Shown: positions 45,187-57,900 of the stretch, in pieces | Numbering within the stretch: the stretch's first letter is position 1 | How the letters are laid out: every line of letters begins with the position of its first letter | DNA from: Cololabis saira | Taxonomy: Eukaryota > Chordata > Actinopteri > Beloniformes > Belonidae | DNA length: 64,000 bases | Direction: 5' to 3' | NCBI RefSeq assembly: GCF_033807715.1 | Contig: NC_084587.1 | Location: forward strand, 24,404,517 to 24,468,516 | Notes under the pieces: model-generated | What the model was told of the DNA's origin: nothing | Database searches by the model: none | The model's input: only the letters and a program-made list of their open reading frames with translations | Position numbers and translations under genes: made by a program

Positions 45187-45379
45187 AGCGAGACTGCATT
45201 TGAAAAAATTCAAATTTTCTTAACCACACAGATAAACTACTGTACATAGCAGACTTCTGTGATGAATATTTGCTGGACGTGTTGATTGATACTCTAGTTA
45301 ATTTGACTTGTAACCTTGCCATACCTTAGCTTCGACTGAATTGACGCCACACTGGAGCAGTGTGTGACAGTTCACCCAC

Positions 45380-45722
45380 CCATGCATGTGATGGTAAAGC
45401 CCTGCGGGGGTCTCAGGGTCCGTCTGGTCCACCCGCTCCTGATCACCTGCAGCTGCAGCTCCCTCCCCTGGACCAGCAGGACGCGCTCATCGATCCATCC
45501 CAGGAAGAAGATCTCCGACAGAGCCCGAGTCAGCGCCTGGTTCCAGAAGTGCAGCATGTTGACGGCTTTGAAACTGGCGAAGACGTCGTAGCCGGTGTGA
45601 TGCTCAGGTGATGATGGCGAGTCCTCCTCCTCTCCTCCGCAGGCCCGCGACAGCACCAGCGCCAGGGAGTGCGGAGTTATGTGGAGAAACTTCTCCATCT
45701 TCGCCTCCTCGACCTCAGTCAT
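45380..45722 (-). CDS. stox2: Alternative first coding exon of stox2 (long form)
   Basis: A 343-base open frame begins MTEVEEAKMEKFLHITPHSL, continues ALVLSRA, SSPEHHTGYDVFASFKAVNM, LHFWNQALTRALSEIFFLGW, ERVLLVQGRELQLQVIR and RRTLRPPQGFTITCMG. This is the N-terminal domain known from STOX1 (compare SLALVL, FWN, RRALRPPRGF in that protein). It ends in phase 1 at donor GTGGGTGA, the same phase as the short-form first exon, so splicing to 21254 reads [18 protein letters not shown], matching the STOX1 join (VGDVFPVQMNPITQSQF). The long protein would have 1080 residues. MEKF at the second methionine may be the true start. Same strand as stox2 and no other gene lies between. A separate gene is unlikely because the frame runs into a stop just past the donor. 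No transcript evidence is available to me. Confidence 0.88.
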
Positions 45723-48700
45723 GCTGGAACTGCCAGGAATCTAAAGTCTCTCACCGGCAGCGCATTCTCGAGCTCCCTTGCGGTTATACCCATAAACCTG
45801 CACTTGATCTTAACTAGTTTAGGCATGTTTAACAAGTATAATTTTGGAAAGAAAGGTAACCCTGACTCAGAAGCGCACAGTGTTGTGCATGTGAAAACAA
45901 AAGTGGTCCACGTAAAACTTGGAAATTAGCACCATGATACACCGTTCACTGCAGCCGGCCAACTCTCTCCGACTGTAATTGTCAAAGCGGATTAAGACCT
46001 TCAGTATTTTCAGCGACAAAAGAGGCGAGGACTTGTGCTGCGTTCAGGCACTCCTCGTAAACTACTCAACTTCACTTTCCCTTAGGCCACAATTTTGACA
46101 CAAGTCAGAAATGTGTATCCCTCCCCAAAACTTTGAGATGCTAAGTAAAGAATATGAGATCCTTAGTTAAAATTCTCTGAGCCAATTTCAAAATATTAGA
46201 AATTTTGAGAGTTAACTTCTCATAAAATGTAATTACATTATGGTAATTTTTAGTTACCTGGGGATTAATTGGTTATTGAGTAGATCGGGCACAGAAGATG
46301 CAGATAAATAGTAAATGCCACCACGGACACTTCCCAGTCAACATTAGTATGTGAGTCCACCTGAGACGTAAACTGGCTGAAAATGGGCCCGATATGTAAT
46401 TTCCTGCTGGTTCCATACATACTGACCCCATTGGAATTGTCCACTCAGGTTCGCTTAAGTGGTTGGCCCAAGAGGGACCCAGATAAAATTGCTATTTTGA
46501 ACTCATATCCATTTATTACCCATGTACCTGAGTACATGGGTACATCGTGAGCAATTCACATGGAGTCCAAGTAAAATCCCACATGGGATCCCCATATATA
46601 TCTCAGATAGTCTGGCCAGCCATCCAAATTATTTTCCACTTTGATAAAAATAATTAGTTTGATTAGTCTAATTTCAATTCTGAATTCCAAGGGCTAGTAC
46701 CAATGGACACAGAAGAACCTGCCTGTGGATGCCATCAAATAAGTATACAACCAGTCAGACAAAGAAGCATGTTATATAGGGAAGGTGAAAACCAGGCAAG
46801 AATCAACAACAGATATGCAAAATAGCATGCAGTGAAAGAAAGCTAGTGAATGTCGGTTGTCAATGTTGCAGTAAAAACTTGATATTAGTAATTCTCCTGA
46901 CATTACATTGCTTTAAATAATGTTTCTTGGATGCCCTTGAATGAGTCATTGCAAAAAGTCCACCCCTGCCCCATTGACAATAGGTTTGGTATGTTTTATA
47001 CCAGGGGAACTGACTGCGTATGAAAAATGTACCTGACCCATTTCAGTAGAGATCACTTTTGCTTAGTGAATGGGTCTGGTTGGCCAGGTCATATCTCAGA
47101 TAGGCCTCGCATACAAATATTGACTGGGTTAACCCTTCCTTGAGGAACACTTTACAAATCAGCTCCACCAAATCCTCATTTATGCAAACTAGAATGACAA
47201 GCTTTAATTTAATCATGTCTCAATTGAATTCTTAAGGTGGTGATTCTGAGGCATTAAACTTTGATCAAATCCCAATATTTGCTCTTACAAATACCACAAG
47301 TGGTCTGGTCTTTATGGGGGAAAGTTTAGGTCAAGTCATCTGTGTTTGCAGCAAAGGAATCAGAGGCCCAGTTTGATTTGGCTCTGGGCCTCAAGATCTT
47401 GTGGCCCAGTTCTTCACGCCTTCAGGCATGCCAGATCTGCTGTAATCCTGCTCAGTTACACTTAAGACAGTGAACACAAACAGATCCCTCACTGTTGTAC
47501 GCATTTGCTTTTCCAGGAGGTGCTTACAACACTTTCATCTTACCAGGTTGCCATTGTAGCACCGACTCTTGGTAATTTTAGCTTTTAATCTTGGTGCATG
47601 TAACAAACAAACAATAAAATAAACAAGCAAAACTGCTTCATGACACACAATGGGAAGTGGTATTTATTACAAAATAACAAAGCAAACAAAAGAAATCCAC
47701 CAAACTCACATTTTAGCTTCACAGACACCAGTGATGATATAAAAAGCCCCAAATGATCTTCATAGTAAAGTAGTAAAGAATGCAAAGTTAGAAATTATTA
47801 CACAACATAAATAACTCACTATAACAGCATTACTGATAGAAATATGTAGGTTGTAAAAATTGTGAGCACACAAACTGGCTCAATGCATGATTAAATTGTG
47901 GTTTGTGTGAAATACGTCCGTGTAGAAAAGCCTCCTTACCAGTGTTACAAAACTTTAGCTGCAAAATAACAAAGATACAAGCTGAATCCCATTTACTTCA
48001 TTGGATTTATTTTTCCCCCTCTTACAAGTAATACAAAAACAACCAAGAAAATACACAAAAAAGTGGTACACGTCAGTACCTGAAACAAAAAAAAAAAAAA
48101 AAACAGAAACATAATTATAGTCTTGAAATGACTGTTTAATCAGAAAGGCACTCATTTCCCAAATTTCCTGACTTGTCATATCGACAGCTAAAATCTCAAA
48201 AGACCTTGAGTTTATATTCCGGGAAAAATGGAAATAAACCAAATGTTGACATTTGAAAGCCTTGTGAAATTCACTGTTTAACCAATTTCTGCTCAACTGA
48301 ACAAGAGTGAATTAATATCCAATAGATTTTTGATGAAAATGGAATAACCATCATATCAGCTGGGATATTTCAACATTAGAATTTTTTTCTCCATTTTCCT
48401 GAGAAATCAAGTGCTACTCCACACCAGCGTTCATTTTCACCCTGTTACCTAAACATGTTTATCAAAATGACAGCTTAAAACAAAATTGGAAGTTGAATCC
48501 ACATACAAATGTCTTCAGGCAACAGTCAGGCCTTACTCATGAAAGCTGTGGAGTTTCTGTACCTTTTCATTTGAGGGTATTCACAGGAAGCACCTAATTA
48601 AAAGACACCTACGTTCAGAAAATAGAAGGTTACGAAGTATATGCAATTGTGAATTTTATCATCCTCATATCACAAAATGGCTCACAGGATGTTCCTGACA

Positions 48701-49412
48701 TACATAATTTTCCTACTGACTTCAAGTGCTACTTTTATTTATATGTCACGCATTCCAGCAGGTACTAATTCAGCAAATGACTGATTATATTTTAAATGCA
48801 CAACTTTCAAGTGTGTTGTTACTACACTGAAATATGACTGGAAAGATGAAAAGAATGTACAAAAAACACAAAAAAACAGTTTGCATACATAATCCCTTAT
48901 GACAAATGTGCTCAGACACAGATTTTGATGCACCACTGATTTAGTATATTGATGGTTTCATGACACAAAAGGAACCAATTCCCTACAAGACTGGCTTACA
49001 AAATACATCCCTGAATGTGTATATTTGTAAACAACAAAGAACTAGACAGTGAACTAGAGTGACAAAGGCTATCAGCATTTTTACCAGTAGGTTTTTATAC
49101 TTTAGTTTCCACTGAAATTGTTCCATAAAAAAAACAAAAAACAAAAAAAAACAACCCTTTCCAGGTTTTGTGTGTAAAATTACAGGTTGGTGTGAGAAAA
49201 AGTTGAAACCCCTGCATATCAGAAATTCTATGCAGAAAGAATCTTATAATGCCAAGCCAGTGAAATGAGACTGAAATGGTCCCTCACATCTGCTCTCAAA
49301 GATTATGTAATTTTTAAGAGAGATGAAGTAAAACTGTAAATTAAAAATAATACACTCCCAAGCCTTTTTCCTCTGCTTGCCATGCTCGTGTTTTTCTCAT
49401 GTGAAGATGACA
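45723..49412. other. Intergenic: stox2 long-form upstream region and casp3 3' flank
   Basis: The left part should hold the promoter of long-form stox2; the sequence near the exon is more GC-rich than further out. A TIR element lies at 46333-47128. The right part includes casp3 3'UTR, whose end is uncertain: minus-strand AATAAA at 48734-48739, 48006-48011 and 47663-47668. No further gene recognised. Confidence 0.55.
46333..47128. mobile_element. TIR element with CCCAGTCAACATTAGTATG ends
   Basis: Left CCCAGTCAACATTAGTATG and right CATACAAATATTGACTGGG are inverted repeats, and both are followed inward by CCTGAGA/ATCTGAGA-type sequence. About 796 bp, no coding frame. Superfamily not assigned and no clear target duplication. 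Confidence 0.6.
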
Positions 49413-49642
49413 TCAAGGGGAAAAATACATCTCTTTGGTCAGCATTGACACGATGCAGGGGATTTGTTTCTTTGCGTCAAATCCTGGTAAATTGGAGACA
49501 GACACAAACTCTACTGCCACCTTGTGGTTCACTCTTGTCATGAGGTGTAGGATCTCCAATTCTTTTCCATACTTCCTGATCACATCACACAGAGACTGCA
49601 TGAACCAAGATCCAGACTGGGTGTTTCTCCATGAGTAGTAGC
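49413..49642 (-). CDS. casp3: casp3 exon 6 (small subunit, stop)
   Basis: Acceptor GTGTACAG. Reads [57 protein letters not shown] and P, with TGA at 49413-49415. Confidence 0.96.
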
Positions 49643-52600
49643 CTGTACACGTACGAGTGAAAGAATAAGGGCAGGATTAATACAATATTTGAAGAAATAA
49701 AAAAAGGACGCTATTACACCAAACTACCTGTGTACAAGCATTAACCTGGGGCTGTAGAGAAGGCATAGAGAAAGTCTGCTTCCACAGGGATCTTGCCAAT
49801 GCCATCTTCAGGGGCGTCTGCTTCAATGCCTCCATCTAGTTCAGTGCCTCTGCAAGCCTAAGCAGTTTACACACAAGCATTTAACGGCAAGACATTTTAG
49901 CAAAGTAATATGGTGGATGTGGATAAACTCCTACAATACCTGGATAAAGAAGAGTTTGGGCTTTCCCACCAGCGATTTACAGCGATCACCTCGAAAAAGG
50001 GAGGTTAAGGTCTTTAGTGGTATTGCACCATCAGTGCCGAAGAACACACCATCATCTCCGTGACTCAAGAGAACGCAGACAAATGAAGCTGAATGGCTGT
50101 GATCTTCCTTAGACACTGGAAGAAAAAAAAAAAAAAAGAAATGTATTAAAGAGAGGGAGAAATAAAGAAAAAGCTGCCTGACCCTAACTGAATAACTGGC
50201 GCTGCATCAGGATGTATCATGATTCATCTCAATGTGAATGGACCATATCAACACAACGCCTGAGACATGCAGAAAAGACAATATGTTCCTGAACAAAGAG
50301 CCTCAAAAATTGGACATGCGACAAAACAAATGAGAAACGAGTTTTGACGCCAGCTTTAAGATGATGGTGATAAGCACTGCAGAGTCCTCAAACAACTGCC
50401 AAGCAGTGGAAAAAATATAGTCTAACACAAAATGGTGAATAGCAATGGCAAGCTCAAAAAGACTTTTTGAAATGCACACTGCTAAATGAAAAGTCTGCTT
50501 CCACTGAACTGAGCAGAGGGTGTGCAAGCATGTGACTAAAAAAGAAAAAGAAAAGGAGGACTGCCAGTCACTTAAGCCATTATTCAATAATGGGTGTGTT
50601 CAGTTCGGGCGTCAACTAAGTTTAAACTTGTTCTCAGCTGGTACAGATAATCGTTTCAACGTAATGGACTGCGATTGTAGACAAGTGAATCTAAGATCTT
50701 TAGAATAGTTCTTAGAGAAACAAGACAAGTTGATGCTCATGTCATTTTTTTTTTCTCAAAAGATGCATTTAGAAAAAGAGGAAGTCGTCCCATTATCTTA
50801 TAATTGGGTCAATGCTTTTGAATTGTGTGAGTATAGATTATACGTACCGGCAGTTAAAAGCTGCTCCATCTGGTTGGCTGTCTGGTCATTGTAAACGTTT
50901 ACTTTGTATCCCAAGGTTGAAAACACTTTCACTGCATTGCCTGCATCAACGTCTGTGCCATTTCGCTGATTCATGCCTAAGAAAAAATAAAACAAAAGAG
51001 AAATATTATGGTGGGAAAAAAAAAAGGTGCCAATTTATCTGACATCCTTTTAATGTATTATCACTTCAGTAAAATAGAGTCTCACAATAAAACACAATCA
51101 AGTGATTTATAACCTGGAAATGTTGACATATATTTCTTGTCCATAAAGATTCACATGAGAAATATTGTGAATCTTTTTCCATTGGTTTATCTTATTGATG
51201 ATCCTCCTGTTAACTAGGTTTTTGTGTGCTGCAGTAAGTCAGCACTGTGGTATGTGCCTTTTAGCATAGTAGATTAAGAGTAAAAACCAAGTGTAGCATG
51301 CATAAACAAGTCAAGTGCTGTTTGGTGACATTTCATAGTGAACCTATTTTTTATATCTCTTGAATTACCAAGCACATTCCATCGCTTTCATACTGACAAT
51401 AGGTCTAACCAGGCAAAAAAAGAATGTTAAAATGCCTACACAGGTGTAAATAATAAAATTAGCTAAAGCTGAATTTCATTTTCAGGTTTAGCATCACACT
51501 GTCATGACTTATTGAGATGCTTGACTGAAGAAGAGCCACCGGCAACATTGAGACACCACTTGTACTTTTCCCACATGACCAGCCTCATACTGCACTCATT
51601 AACCACTTTTTCAACACTTTTAAAAAGAAAGCACATTACCACCAAAATATGACAAGCACTGGAGCAAAACCAGTGAAAGAGCAGGCCACAAAACCCAGAT
51701 ATTATACCCGTATGGAATGCATCAAAATGAAATAAGTTAAGTATACTTTAAAATCTCTAACTCTGTAGAATACAAATAAAAAAGGCAAAAAAGGCCCTAC
51801 CCATATTTGCATTAAACATCACTTGTTGAATACAGTCATTTGTGCTCCTTTAGTCCAGCTCGGCTGGTTTTTCAAAAAACAGATTGGATAAGACAAGTAA
51901 CATTAGTAGAGCAGACTGAAGTTGTATTCATTTGCACTGATACCCAAGGTCTTCTCAGCCACAAAATAAGAGCATCTTTCAATAGGAGGAGAATCTGCTA
52001 ATCCATTTTTCAAAACTTAAATTATGCTGTAAGGCACAGGCAAAGATATCTTACAGTTTCATACAACATATCCATAAACTATCTGACATGACCAGCCTCT
52101 CAAAAGGATTATAAACACTATAATGAAAAATAAATATAAGGATTTTGTCTCTTTGCAACTGTCTTTCTCACCAAAAATAAAAAGTATTATAGTCAAAAGT
52201 ATTGCATGTGTATGAGAACTGGAACTGAACAATGTACATCAAACTTGTGAGAGGAACATATGTATGCAAAACATCACACCACCATTCATGTGGGTGTCTG
52301 AACTTCCTGGTGAGCCAATGAGTGCACAATGTTCTAGCAGTTACTGACTGGTATAATCGAATGAAAACATTAATACTTATTCAATTAATTGACATGGGAT
52401 ACACTTGAATTGCATCCAGAGCATTATGTGAGAAGCATGTCTTAACCTTGTGGAAGTGTAGATGGTAGATGACTGACCTGCTGCTTATTCTAAACCACTG
52501 GAATTGAGAAACACTGCTGTACAACAGAGATGGAAGCCTGCGTTCAAGATGCTACCTTAAGACATAAGAAAGTTTAGCTTGTAGAGGACTTGTTATTTAA

Positions 52601-54432
52601 CACCTCCACTCAAGTGGCATTTGATAATTGTGAATTGTAAATGGCCTCATATTTAAGCATCATCTGATTAAAAATAATGTAATAAGCTAATAGCAGTGCT
52701 GTGCAAACTTGTATGTACCACATCAGCAAGGCAAGAGTGAAACTAGTTATATCACAGGATGAGTAAGAATAACGGCTAAGATATGTTATCACTTCCTGCC
52801 AGGTTTTTTTTTTTTTTTTTTTTTTAAGAAAAAAAAAATCCAGAGTGAAAACTAAAGGCTTGTATTCAGATGTTGAACTTAAGCTTTGGGTTACGATGAC
52901 TGCCATAAGTTGTGTACTGTGAGTGATGTGATCACAAGATTTAAACCAAACCTGAGGTAGACTTATGACTCTGCAGGAAATATAAGCTTACCGGTATGAT
53001 GTTTTGGTCAAATCTCCTATCAGCAATTAGTCAAATTCACAGTCAATGTCAATGTCTCAAGGATTCACCTCACCCAGCTTAACAAAAGGCTTGTCTTAAA
53101 GACAAATCAATCCACCAAAACAGACGCCACATAAAACAGTACAACCAGAAACAACTCCATGTTACATACAGAAATGTCACAGGCATCTTCTATGCTAAGT
53201 AGCCTCCAATTAAAGTGTTAACAGGGAACAAAAGACTTGATTTTTTCATTAAATGGATGTGCTTCAGTTTGGATTCAGAATGTAATATGTGAAAACACAT
53301 CAATGTAATACCTGACCTTCTATTTCCAAGCTGGGGATCTACTTTTTTTGTGACATATTAATCAATTTCACCCAATATCATCAACACTTCCTTATATCTT
53401 AGTTGTGAAAAAATAACTAATCCAGTGATTTCCTTATGAACATGATCACATTCGGGGTCAAGGTGGAACCTGTATCAGTTCTCACTGGACATTTATTAAT
53501 CATTAATCAAGTACACAGGTAGGATCCCCTAAAATGTATAATCTTACCTTATTTTACACCTAATAAACAGTAACCATTTTTGAAACAGGTGATGCAAAAC
53601 AAGGACAGCGTAGTAATAATATAATGTATTCGCTTCGCAATGAACTTTCTAATTATACAATACGAGCCACGTGACATGAAACCACGCCCCGTCTCAGTTC
53701 TGCAAGAATTAAACCACATTAAACCATTTTCAGTATTACATATTTTTGGGCGTAACATGCTATTTATAGGGATTTTTAATAGTGAAAATAGACAAAACGG
53801 CGAAAGGTGAAATGAAATAGTTGCATGGATCACCTGTGTTTTTATCAAAGTTCTTGTTGTTGATGATAATGCACCGGCCGATGAGGGGGAAATTCATGTT
53901 GTATCTGAAACTGTGAGAATGGGCTTTTGCGTCAACATCCATGGGACTGGAGGCAGACAAAGATCCCGCCGACCTGAAGGACAACAAACCAAAGAAAGGA
54001 TTATATTCCTGACGATTAGAAACGACTGTGAGCGGCGAGCTGAATGACAGCCGCGTTAAACCTAATTATGGGTCCGCGTTACATCGACGCAGACCCTACG
54101 CCGTAGGGTACGGCGTAAGCTCTGCGTTGGTGTAACGCGGGACCATAAATCAGCATTTCCTCAGACACACACAAAGGCCTGTAACTCAATGTTAAAACTA
54201 TACGCAACGCACAATGCGGTAACTGTTAATTTTGCTAATGTAATACTAGGTGGCCGTGGTATAACAAAATACTGAAAGTAAATCGTTCCCCCCTTTGTTT
54301 TGAGCTGAAACGTGACAGTAACCTGCAGGGTTTAAAGGTCTCTAACTGTCTTAATTGGCTCACTCACTTTGGTCCATCAGCGCTTCTTGCATCTGTAGTG
54401 TCCTCTCTGGGCTCGGGTCCGTTTTCAGACAT
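49413..54432 (-). CDS. casp3: Caspase-3 (complete, 6 coding exons)
   Basis: Exons 54368-54432, 53834-53973, 50848-50976, 49940-50115, 49746-49857 and 49413-49642 join through GT-AG introns to 852 bases, 283 residues (human 277). The protein is the executioner cysteine protease of apoptosis, cleaving after DEVD-type sites in the cytosol and nucleus. Visible features: short prodomain [20 protein letters not shown]; conserved [26 protein letters not shown]; catalytic His130 in [10 protein letters not shown]; catalytic Cys172 in [14 protein letters not shown]; the large/small subunit cleavage site after Asp184 (IEAD); [20 protein letters not shown] and [13 protein letters not shown] forming the substrate pocket; C terminus [19 protein letters not shown]. 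Spacing from His to Cys (42) and Cys to the cleavage Asp (12) equals human caspase-3. Nothing is broken. Fish often have two copies (casp3a/b); which one this is cannot be decided here. Caspase-7 is less likely given the short prodomain. Confidence 0.96.
49746..49857 (-). CDS. casp3: casp3 exon 5 (catalytic Cys and cleavage site)
   Basis: Starts [19 protein letters not shown], then [18 protein letters not shown]. The active-site Cys is the second codon of the exon, so the QACRG motif spans the intron, as in vertebrate casp3. Confidence 0.96.
49940..50115 (-). CDS. casp3: casp3 exon 4 (catalytic His)
   Basis: Acceptor CTTCCAG after a T-rich tract, donor GTATTG. Reads [20 protein letters not shown], then [20 protein letters not shown] and [19 protein letters not shown]. 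Confidence 0.96.
50848..50976 (-). CDS. casp3: casp3 exon 3
   Basis: Acceptor TTTTCTTAG, donor GTACGTA. Reads [20 protein letters not shown], then [20 protein letters not shown] and LTAG. Confidence 0.95.
53834..53973 (-). CDS. casp3: casp3 exon 2
   Basis: Acceptor TCCTTCAG. Reads [20 protein letters not shown], then [20 protein letters not shown] and [11 protein letters not shown] is a plausible prodomain processing site by position; this is inference. Confidence 0.95.
54062..54155. mobile_element. Palindromic mini-element, copy C, in casp3 intron 1
   Basis: TTATGGGTCCGCGTTACATC faces the inverted GTTGGTGTAACGCGGGACCA and TAAATCAGC around CTACGCCGTAGGGTACGGCG. About 94 bp, ending 89 bp upstream (in transcript terms downstream of the element) of exon 2, in a 394-bp intron. 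Confidence 0.8.
54368..54432 (-). CDS. casp3: casp3 exon 1 (start codon)
   Basis: ATG at 54432-54430 opens [20 protein letters not shown]; donor GTGAGTG. The 65 bases end in phase 2. The short acidic prodomain start is typical of caspase-3. Confidence 0.9.
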
Positions 54433-54640
54433 GTTTTTTAAAGGCAGCAAAACAAGCCGTTTAGCAAACGGTAAAACAAGAAGTCCGGTTTGATTAACAG
54501 CAGCAGACTATCACCAAACACAAAGGCGGGCTGGTTTCCCAGCCAGCAGCTGTATCCGCCTAGTAAACACAGCTGTGACGTCACGCGAGGGAGCGCTCGG
54601 TTTGGACACCCGGGTGCGCCGGTGTCGTGCCCAAAAGTGA
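54433..54640 (-). promoter_or_regulatory. casp3: casp3 5'UTR and putative promoter with CRE palindrome
   Basis: Upstream of the start codon the sequence becomes CpG-richer and contains TGACGTCA at 54576-54583, the consensus cAMP-response element, 144 bases upstream of the ATG. No TATA box at a fixed spacing was seen. Function is inferred. Confidence 0.45.
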
Positions 54641-54689
54641 TTGCCTGCCAGAATCTGATTTCTCCCCTGAAAATGGGTCTTTTTAGCTG

Positions 54690-54938
54690 CCAAAAATTGA
54701 TTGAATGCCAAATACAATTAATGAAAGTTTGTTTCTACATAAATATGATTTGATCTCATTCTTGAGCTTCATAATATAAACACTAGAGCTCACAGGATTG
54801 CTTTTAACTCTTTTAAAGGACCATTACAACACAAAATAGACATTTTCACCAGCCAAAAATTGATTGAAGGCCAAATACAGTTAATGAAAAGTTGTTTCTG
54901 CCTAAATATGACTTGATATAATTCTTGAGCTTCATAAT
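54690..54938. repeat. Pair of direct repeats (about 86 bp, 163-bp spacing) upstream of casp3
   Basis: CCAAAAATTGATTGAATGCC...CTTGAGCTTCATAAT at 54690-54775 recurs at 54853-54938 with about ten differences. Probably part of a larger dispersed repeat. Confidence 0.75.
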
Positions 54939-57900
54939 CTGAAAATCTGACGTTTTAGCGCTATCGTTCAACGGGCTGCTGTGCGCGCTCCCGCGTCCAG
55001 AAATCAAAAGAAATCAGACAAACAAAGATTTGCTGCTGCTACTCCTAAATTTGTCCCTTTCTACTAGAATTAAATGCTCTCATTAAATCTCTTTATTAAA
55101 GAAAGAAAAAAAAATACAATATATCAATCAACTATGAAAAGTTTTTCCCTGTATCCTCTGTCTAACATTTTATTTATAACTGTCTTGACCTTTTCTTGTT
55201 TTTTTTGCATCTGATTCTATTCCTCATACCTGGTTTATTTATTTATGTATTTATTTTATTCTCTATTTATTTACTTACTCATCTTTATTATTGTTATTAT
55301 TATTATGACTGTTACTTTCACTATATTATGACTTCTTATTCATACTAGATATTTTTATAATTTACTCCATCATTGTATGTGCTTTTCCTTGTTTGTTGTT
55401 TGTAAAGCAAGATTTGCTAATAAAGTTTAAAAAGAAAAACACCCTGGTGCACCGCATTGGCGGTGTTAGAACCTGTTTACTGTTTCACCTGTTAGAAGGT
55501 TAGAACGCAAATGACTCAGTTTTCTCAGGTAAATTCCTTCCTAACCAAAGGTTTATTTAAGAACCATGCTCTTTCCCTTCCGATTTCCAAGAAAAACCCC
55601 TGAATTCCCAGAACAGATGCTTTAATCTTGTCATCTACTGTCAGTGATATGTGTGTCCATGTGGTGTTGTTTTCCTTCACTAAAAAAATAAGTCTACAAA
55701 TGTTAATACTAAAACTTCTACTCAACTGTAATAGACAGTTTCTCAAGAAACTAGTCCACTAAACATCGACATCTAAGTGCCCTTCTCTTAGACAAGCAGT
55801 CCAATTTTACAGTACAATCGGGTTTTTTAATCTTTTTTTCCAAATCAACAATTGTATGTAGCGTCTATTACAACAGAAGTTGTCTCTAGGTGCTTTCCAT
55901 AGACCCAGAACATGACCCCCGAGCAGTTATTACATAACATTACATAAACAATGGCAGGTAAAAACTCCCCTAGTGGGAGAAAAACCTTAAGCCAAACAGT
56001 GGTAAGGAAAACCTCCCTTTTTGATTTAAAAAGACTGACTGACTTTAAAATAACAACAACCACAATAACATTTGAGACATTAAAAAAAAAAAATGTTTAA
56101 AAAACATTACAAAACCACAAACGGGAAGTTCATCTCCACTCAGATTTTAATACAATCTAGAACAATCCTGCCAAAAATAACTGCATTAAAAAGGACAGAA
56201 AAGATCACAAATGTTTAGAATCATAAATCAATACATCCAGTGTTTGGATTTGCTGAACATGATTCAAGAACTCCCAAAAACAATTTCTTGAAACAACAAA
56301 ACTCTTCAGAAGCCAGCATCAAAAGCTGCTCATTCATTAGTCATAACAGGTCATAAATTACTTTAGTAATCACACTTAAAAGAGACATATTACTGGTTTC
56401 AAAAGTGGACATAATTTCCTGAGCTTCTTAATTAAATAGATAAAACCTGGACGAACTAAAAAGCAGCCAGTTTTAGGGGTTGAAGTGACCTATTACAAAG
56501 TGCTCTTCCAATGAGGCATACCACTTTAAATTTGTGTCAAAGGTTTGTGTGAACTAAACACCATGAATGTTAAATGTGTGTGACGTGTGTTTCAGACGTG
56601 TGTGGTCTCAAAGTGAACGTTGTGTTACACTTGACCTCAAACACGTATTAGTTTCGAGCACAGAAACAATTTTTTTTCTCCCTCTCCACAATATGTCCCC
56701 TTTAAGTTAAAAAACTTCTATCTCTTTTAAAGAAATGTAAGAATGTGTGACCTTATGGACAGTGATGGTCTCCACAGTGCAAGGCTAAGATCACAGGTAA
56801 CAAACAGGAATAAAAACAAACTGAATGATAGAGCAACACAATCATAATCTACTACTATAACCAAAATAAATAAACATTAATATATATGTGTGTGTTTAAA
56901 AAGTACAATCAAGAAACCTGTAAACTCATTTGAAAGATGTAATGAATATATTGAAAAACAGCATAAAGCTATAGGTTAAAGTAATAAGGAACACTGTCAT
57001 GTAGCTAAACCAGTATATGAAATAGAAAGCTGTCCTGTTGGTAAATACAAATCTCATACAGTAAGATTTTATAAGAAAAAAAAAAAAGGATAACCCAAAA
57101 TTAACAGAAGAAAACTTCAAAGTGCTTTACTGTCTTTAGATTATCTATAGCTTCTATCATAATTACATTAGTCATTAACATTTTTAACATTATGCTTCGT
57201 CTTCATTTTCAGTGTTCTTTTAAGTACACTTGAATGTGAAAAGTGATTTATATTTTTCTGTCTTTTAATTCACCCACTCAGTCCTTCCATCCGTGACACA
57301 CAACAGTAACAAACACTAAGACCGATCTCGTTTTTTCCAGCTTCAGAGTTTTTCCTTCACAATGACCTCACATTTCACTTCGTGCCATGTGTGCAGAGGC
57401 ACTCTTATTGCTGTCTGGTAAAAATCATTAATTAATGTACACAAATACCAAAATATCCTTAACCCCTTCAACCCAGTACAGGGTGCGGAAAAGTACTACT
57501 TTAAACAACACCTAAAGGTTTAAGGGGTTAAGCAAAGTTAAAGCTATGACTACAAGTTTGAAGGAAACCCTGAAGGCAAAATACTTTTGCATCATTTTCC
57601 TTCGCTCAGTCAGTAGTAATCAACTTGGAGCACAGCTCTCAGGTATTAAACTTGACGTGAACATGAAAAGCCTTGACGTGTCACTTCAAATGGTTGATGA
57701 TGGTTACACAAGAACACCAGGAATTCATGCACTTGAAAGAAACAGGATCTAATAACATTTTACAATAAGTTTAAGGATTAAAGTGAGGTTTTCTTTTAGG
57801 AATCCTTAAATACAATAATTTAAATCTAACAAGGCTCTTTCACTTATTGTTTCAAACATCAACAGCTACACTCTAAAAAGTTAATTGTTGTAGGAAAAAC

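Larger units (their letters stand above)
21255..45379 (-). other. stox2: Large stox2 intron(s) upstream of exon 2, transposon-rich
   Basis: For the short form the intron is 21255-22737. For the long form it runs to 45379 (24.1 kb) and includes the short-form first exon and its promoter. Most recognisable content is mobile DNA, listed separately. The stretches 24.95-25.8, 27.7-29.2, 33.5-35.9 and 41.65-42.9 kb show no feature I can name. Confidence 0.7.
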
